Source of the DNA: Anadara kagoshimensis
Taxonomy: Eukaryota > Mollusca > Bivalvia > Arcoida > Arcidae
Length of the DNA: 64,000 bases
Direction of reading: 5' to 3'
Assembly (NCBI GenBank): GCA_021292105.1
Contig: CM037865.1
Location: forward strand, 67,875,130 to 67,939,129
Below, in pieces: positions 62,113-64,000 of the stretch (the stretch's first letter is position 1; every line of letters starts with the position of its first letter). The notes under the pieces are model-generated. The model made no database searches and had not been told where the DNA came from. It saw only the letters and a list, made by a program, of their open reading frames with translations. The translations under genes were made by a program, and so were the position numbers.

Positions 62113-62739
62113 GCTGGGTGTATATCTATATATATTATTTAATATTCAAGAATAATTTGAAGAACTTTATTCAATTCTGTGTCCATTAGTACTAAATATT
62201 CAAAATTAAAGCTTTCATACGCAAATATTCGCTTATACAATCCGTGGGGGAAGGGGTAGTTTCAGGTACAATTTCTATCATTTTTTACATTCAAGACTAC
62301 TAGCTGGTTAATTTTTTTTAAATATTCACTATTCAATTATATCATCAAAACTATAATATATTGTTTTAGTTATACTGTATATTATAACAGGATGGATCTT
62401 TGTTTTCTTCGGGTCGGTAACCTACATGTAATTGATACCCAATCGTCTATACTTTACCAGCACGTGTAAAGGTTTTCATTTTGATGAAAAACTCCAAAGC
62501 AGTTGGAAACTATTACACTGATCAGATTTCAATGTATACAAATCAGCAGAATGATGAAATTTCAGAATTCTGACAAGTCATACGATTGTGTTTTATTCAA
62601 TGATGCTGTCTTGAACGAAGTTCGCTAATATCAAAATCAGTTTGTGATGTTATTGATGTTGTAGTAGAGAATGCAATTTTGCAACTATTGCAGACGAAAG
62701 CAAGGCTAATATCATACAGTTTCACATAATTCGCGCAAG

Positions 62740-62985
62740 TTCAAGGGGACGTCACCAGCTATAGGTGGAGAGGCAGAAAGTGTAAAGGAAGGGTTGTTTA
62801 ACCTGTCGTGACATGTGTACGGGACATCGATTTTAAGGTCTCTTCCGAATGACCTCGCTACTTTCATTTTTAATGCCAAGTTCTTGACGAAAGAACAGTA
62901 ACTACTTTTTCAACTCTTGTTAGACCCGGTCAGGGTTCAAACCGAAGACCTGTCACATGTGGAGCGAGCACTCTAAGCTCCTTAA
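62740..62985 (-). repeat. tRNA-derived SINE, family B, minus strand
   Basis: On the minus strand 'cagggttcaaaccgaagacc' lies in reverse around a B box ('ggtttgaaccctgacc'), with 'cacatgtcacgacaggtt' and 'cacctatagctggtgacgtc' following. Confidence 0.75.
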
Positions 62986-62989
62986 GAAC

Positions 62990-63825
62990 AAGCGTCCACT
63001 AATGCATTATTACGTGGATAGTCTCAAATTATCATACTGTTCTTCCTGTTAATTTTACTGACAACGATTAAGTTATTCGTTCCCTCATTTCACTGAATGC
63101 AAAACGTCATGTGAGAAGTAGTAAACTGCACATTTTAACATTTTTAGTTTAAACACGCACAACATCCCGCGCTCACAAGGCGTATGGTCTATTAATTACT
63201 ACACCATCGGGGCGATCCAGATTTTTAACATAAAATAAAATAATTTTTTATATACTGTAAATCAAATAAATACAAATTACATCGAAATGTATCTTATGAG
63301 GTTAACCAATAAAAATAGGAATTCCAAGCTATTTCTCGTTTTCCTTATTAACATTTCAATTAATGCATTTTGTGTTCTAAAAATCAGATTGACGTATTGT
63401 CCGCAACAATTTTCCTTTATGGAATTCTCTATTTCGGAAAACTTTAACTCTGAGCCGCAAAAACTAATTACCAGCAATAAATAGATGAATGTTGACACCG
63501 GACTTGTGTTTCTGTCGATTGTGGGACGGAATTGGATAGACTAATTGCATCCTCAAATGTGAAGAAGATTCTTGCTTACTTATGATTCTAAATTACGTAA
63601 TTTTCCGAATAAGCCAGTTCTTTTTTCTTATTTTTAATTTTTACATTAATGATCATTCTTTCATATTGGTTCGGCTATACCTTTCTTGGACCTTCAGTCC
63701 AGGTGAGCTGTTGTCTTTTTCTACTCCGAGCACCAACTCCTCGTACAAAAGATATTGAAACTGCAATTTTGGTTCTCGGAAAAAATAAGGAAAATAAAAG
63801 TTTGTTTTATTGACGGTGACTCGAA
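62990..63825. other. Intergenic, no supported gene
   Basis: A minus ORF at 63277-63498 opens with a signal-peptide-like start (MSTFIYLLLVISFCGSE), but the overlapping plus frame is equally open and no homologue is recognised, so it is not called. Confidence 0.4.
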
Positions 63826-63827
63826 CA

Positions 63828-63845
63828 CACACACACACACACACA

Positions 63846-63888
<43 letters not shown>
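63828..63888 (+). repeat. (CA)n microsatellite
   Basis: Two CA runs separated by 'cacca'. Confidence 0.95.
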
Positions 63889-63890
<2 letters not shown>

Positions 63891-64000
63891 TAGCGGGACT
63901 GAGCTAGCCGTGGTGTTGTGGGCGATATTTCCAAGGTAGGAAATCGAGGAATGTAGCGAAACTGAGCTAGTCGCATAACAGACTGATTTACTGCCAGACT

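Noticed and set aside
63277..63498. 73-codon secreted-peptide-like ORF on minus
   Set aside because: An overlapping plus ORF of similar length exists, there is no homologue, and no exon signals are seen; AT-rich DNA gives such starts by chance.

Overview
Eukaryotic, AT-rich, repeat-dominated DNA, most like a bivalve mollusc genome. The grounds are tRNA-derived SINEs sharing a tail around 'atattcttgactgggacg', several short inverted-repeat transposons, tandem arrays with 24-44 bp units, microsatellites, and two minus-strand genes with GT-AG introns. There are no operons, rRNA genes, credible functional tRNA genes or CRISPR arrays. The exact species cannot be told from the sequence.

Genes. (1) A beta-1,4-galactosyltransferase-family gene (GT7) runs on the minus strand from about 15.9 kb to 5.66 kb. 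Four coding exons (15391-15670, 12633-12865, 7405-7592, 5663-5785) join in phase into 274 complete codons: a short cytoplasmic tail, a signal anchor, the first disulfide, the DVD metal motif and GWGGEDDD. The 3' exons are not in the window and should lie beyond position 1. The residue matching bovine Tyr289 is Ile, which points to GalNAc rather than Gal as donor. (2) At 38125-34620 (minus) lies a long coding block broken by about seven frame changes. Its C-terminal coiled coil resembles LRIF1, a nuclear chromatin-associated factor. It is either a decayed copy or a real gene carrying assembly indels.

Layout. 0.3-4 kb: a 2.87-kb long-inverted-repeat element inserted in a ~90-bp tandem array. 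4-16 kb: the glycosyltransferase gene with SINEs and a 38-bp minisatellite in its introns. 18-19.5 kb: small inverted-repeat elements. 19.48-22.29 kb: an inverted-repeat element with a 9-bp target duplication that contains a 5'-truncated LINE reverse transcriptase. 25.1 kb: a 207-bp C tract. 26 kb: a 465-bp inverted-repeat element. 28.6-31.1, 45.3 and 49.1-49.7 kb: remnants of one retroelement whose 3' segment lies on both sides of its ORF fragments. 34.6-38.1 kb: the LRIF1-like block. 38.4-44.5 kb: SINEs, MITEs and a degenerate tandem array carrying a CAGGGGCG-ended insertion. 46.8-47.3 kb: a G-run minisatellite. 51.6-60.8 kb: three large minisatellites (24-, 44- and 36-bp units). 61-64 kb: SINEs, a 67-bp G tract and a CA repeat.

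No new multi-gene system was recognised. The strongest leads are the donor-specificity residue of the glycosyltransferase, the two composite inverted-repeat elements with recognisable target duplications, and the retroelement with a pseudo-LTR-like layout. The large ORFs inside the tandem arrays are compositional artefacts of the repeats.
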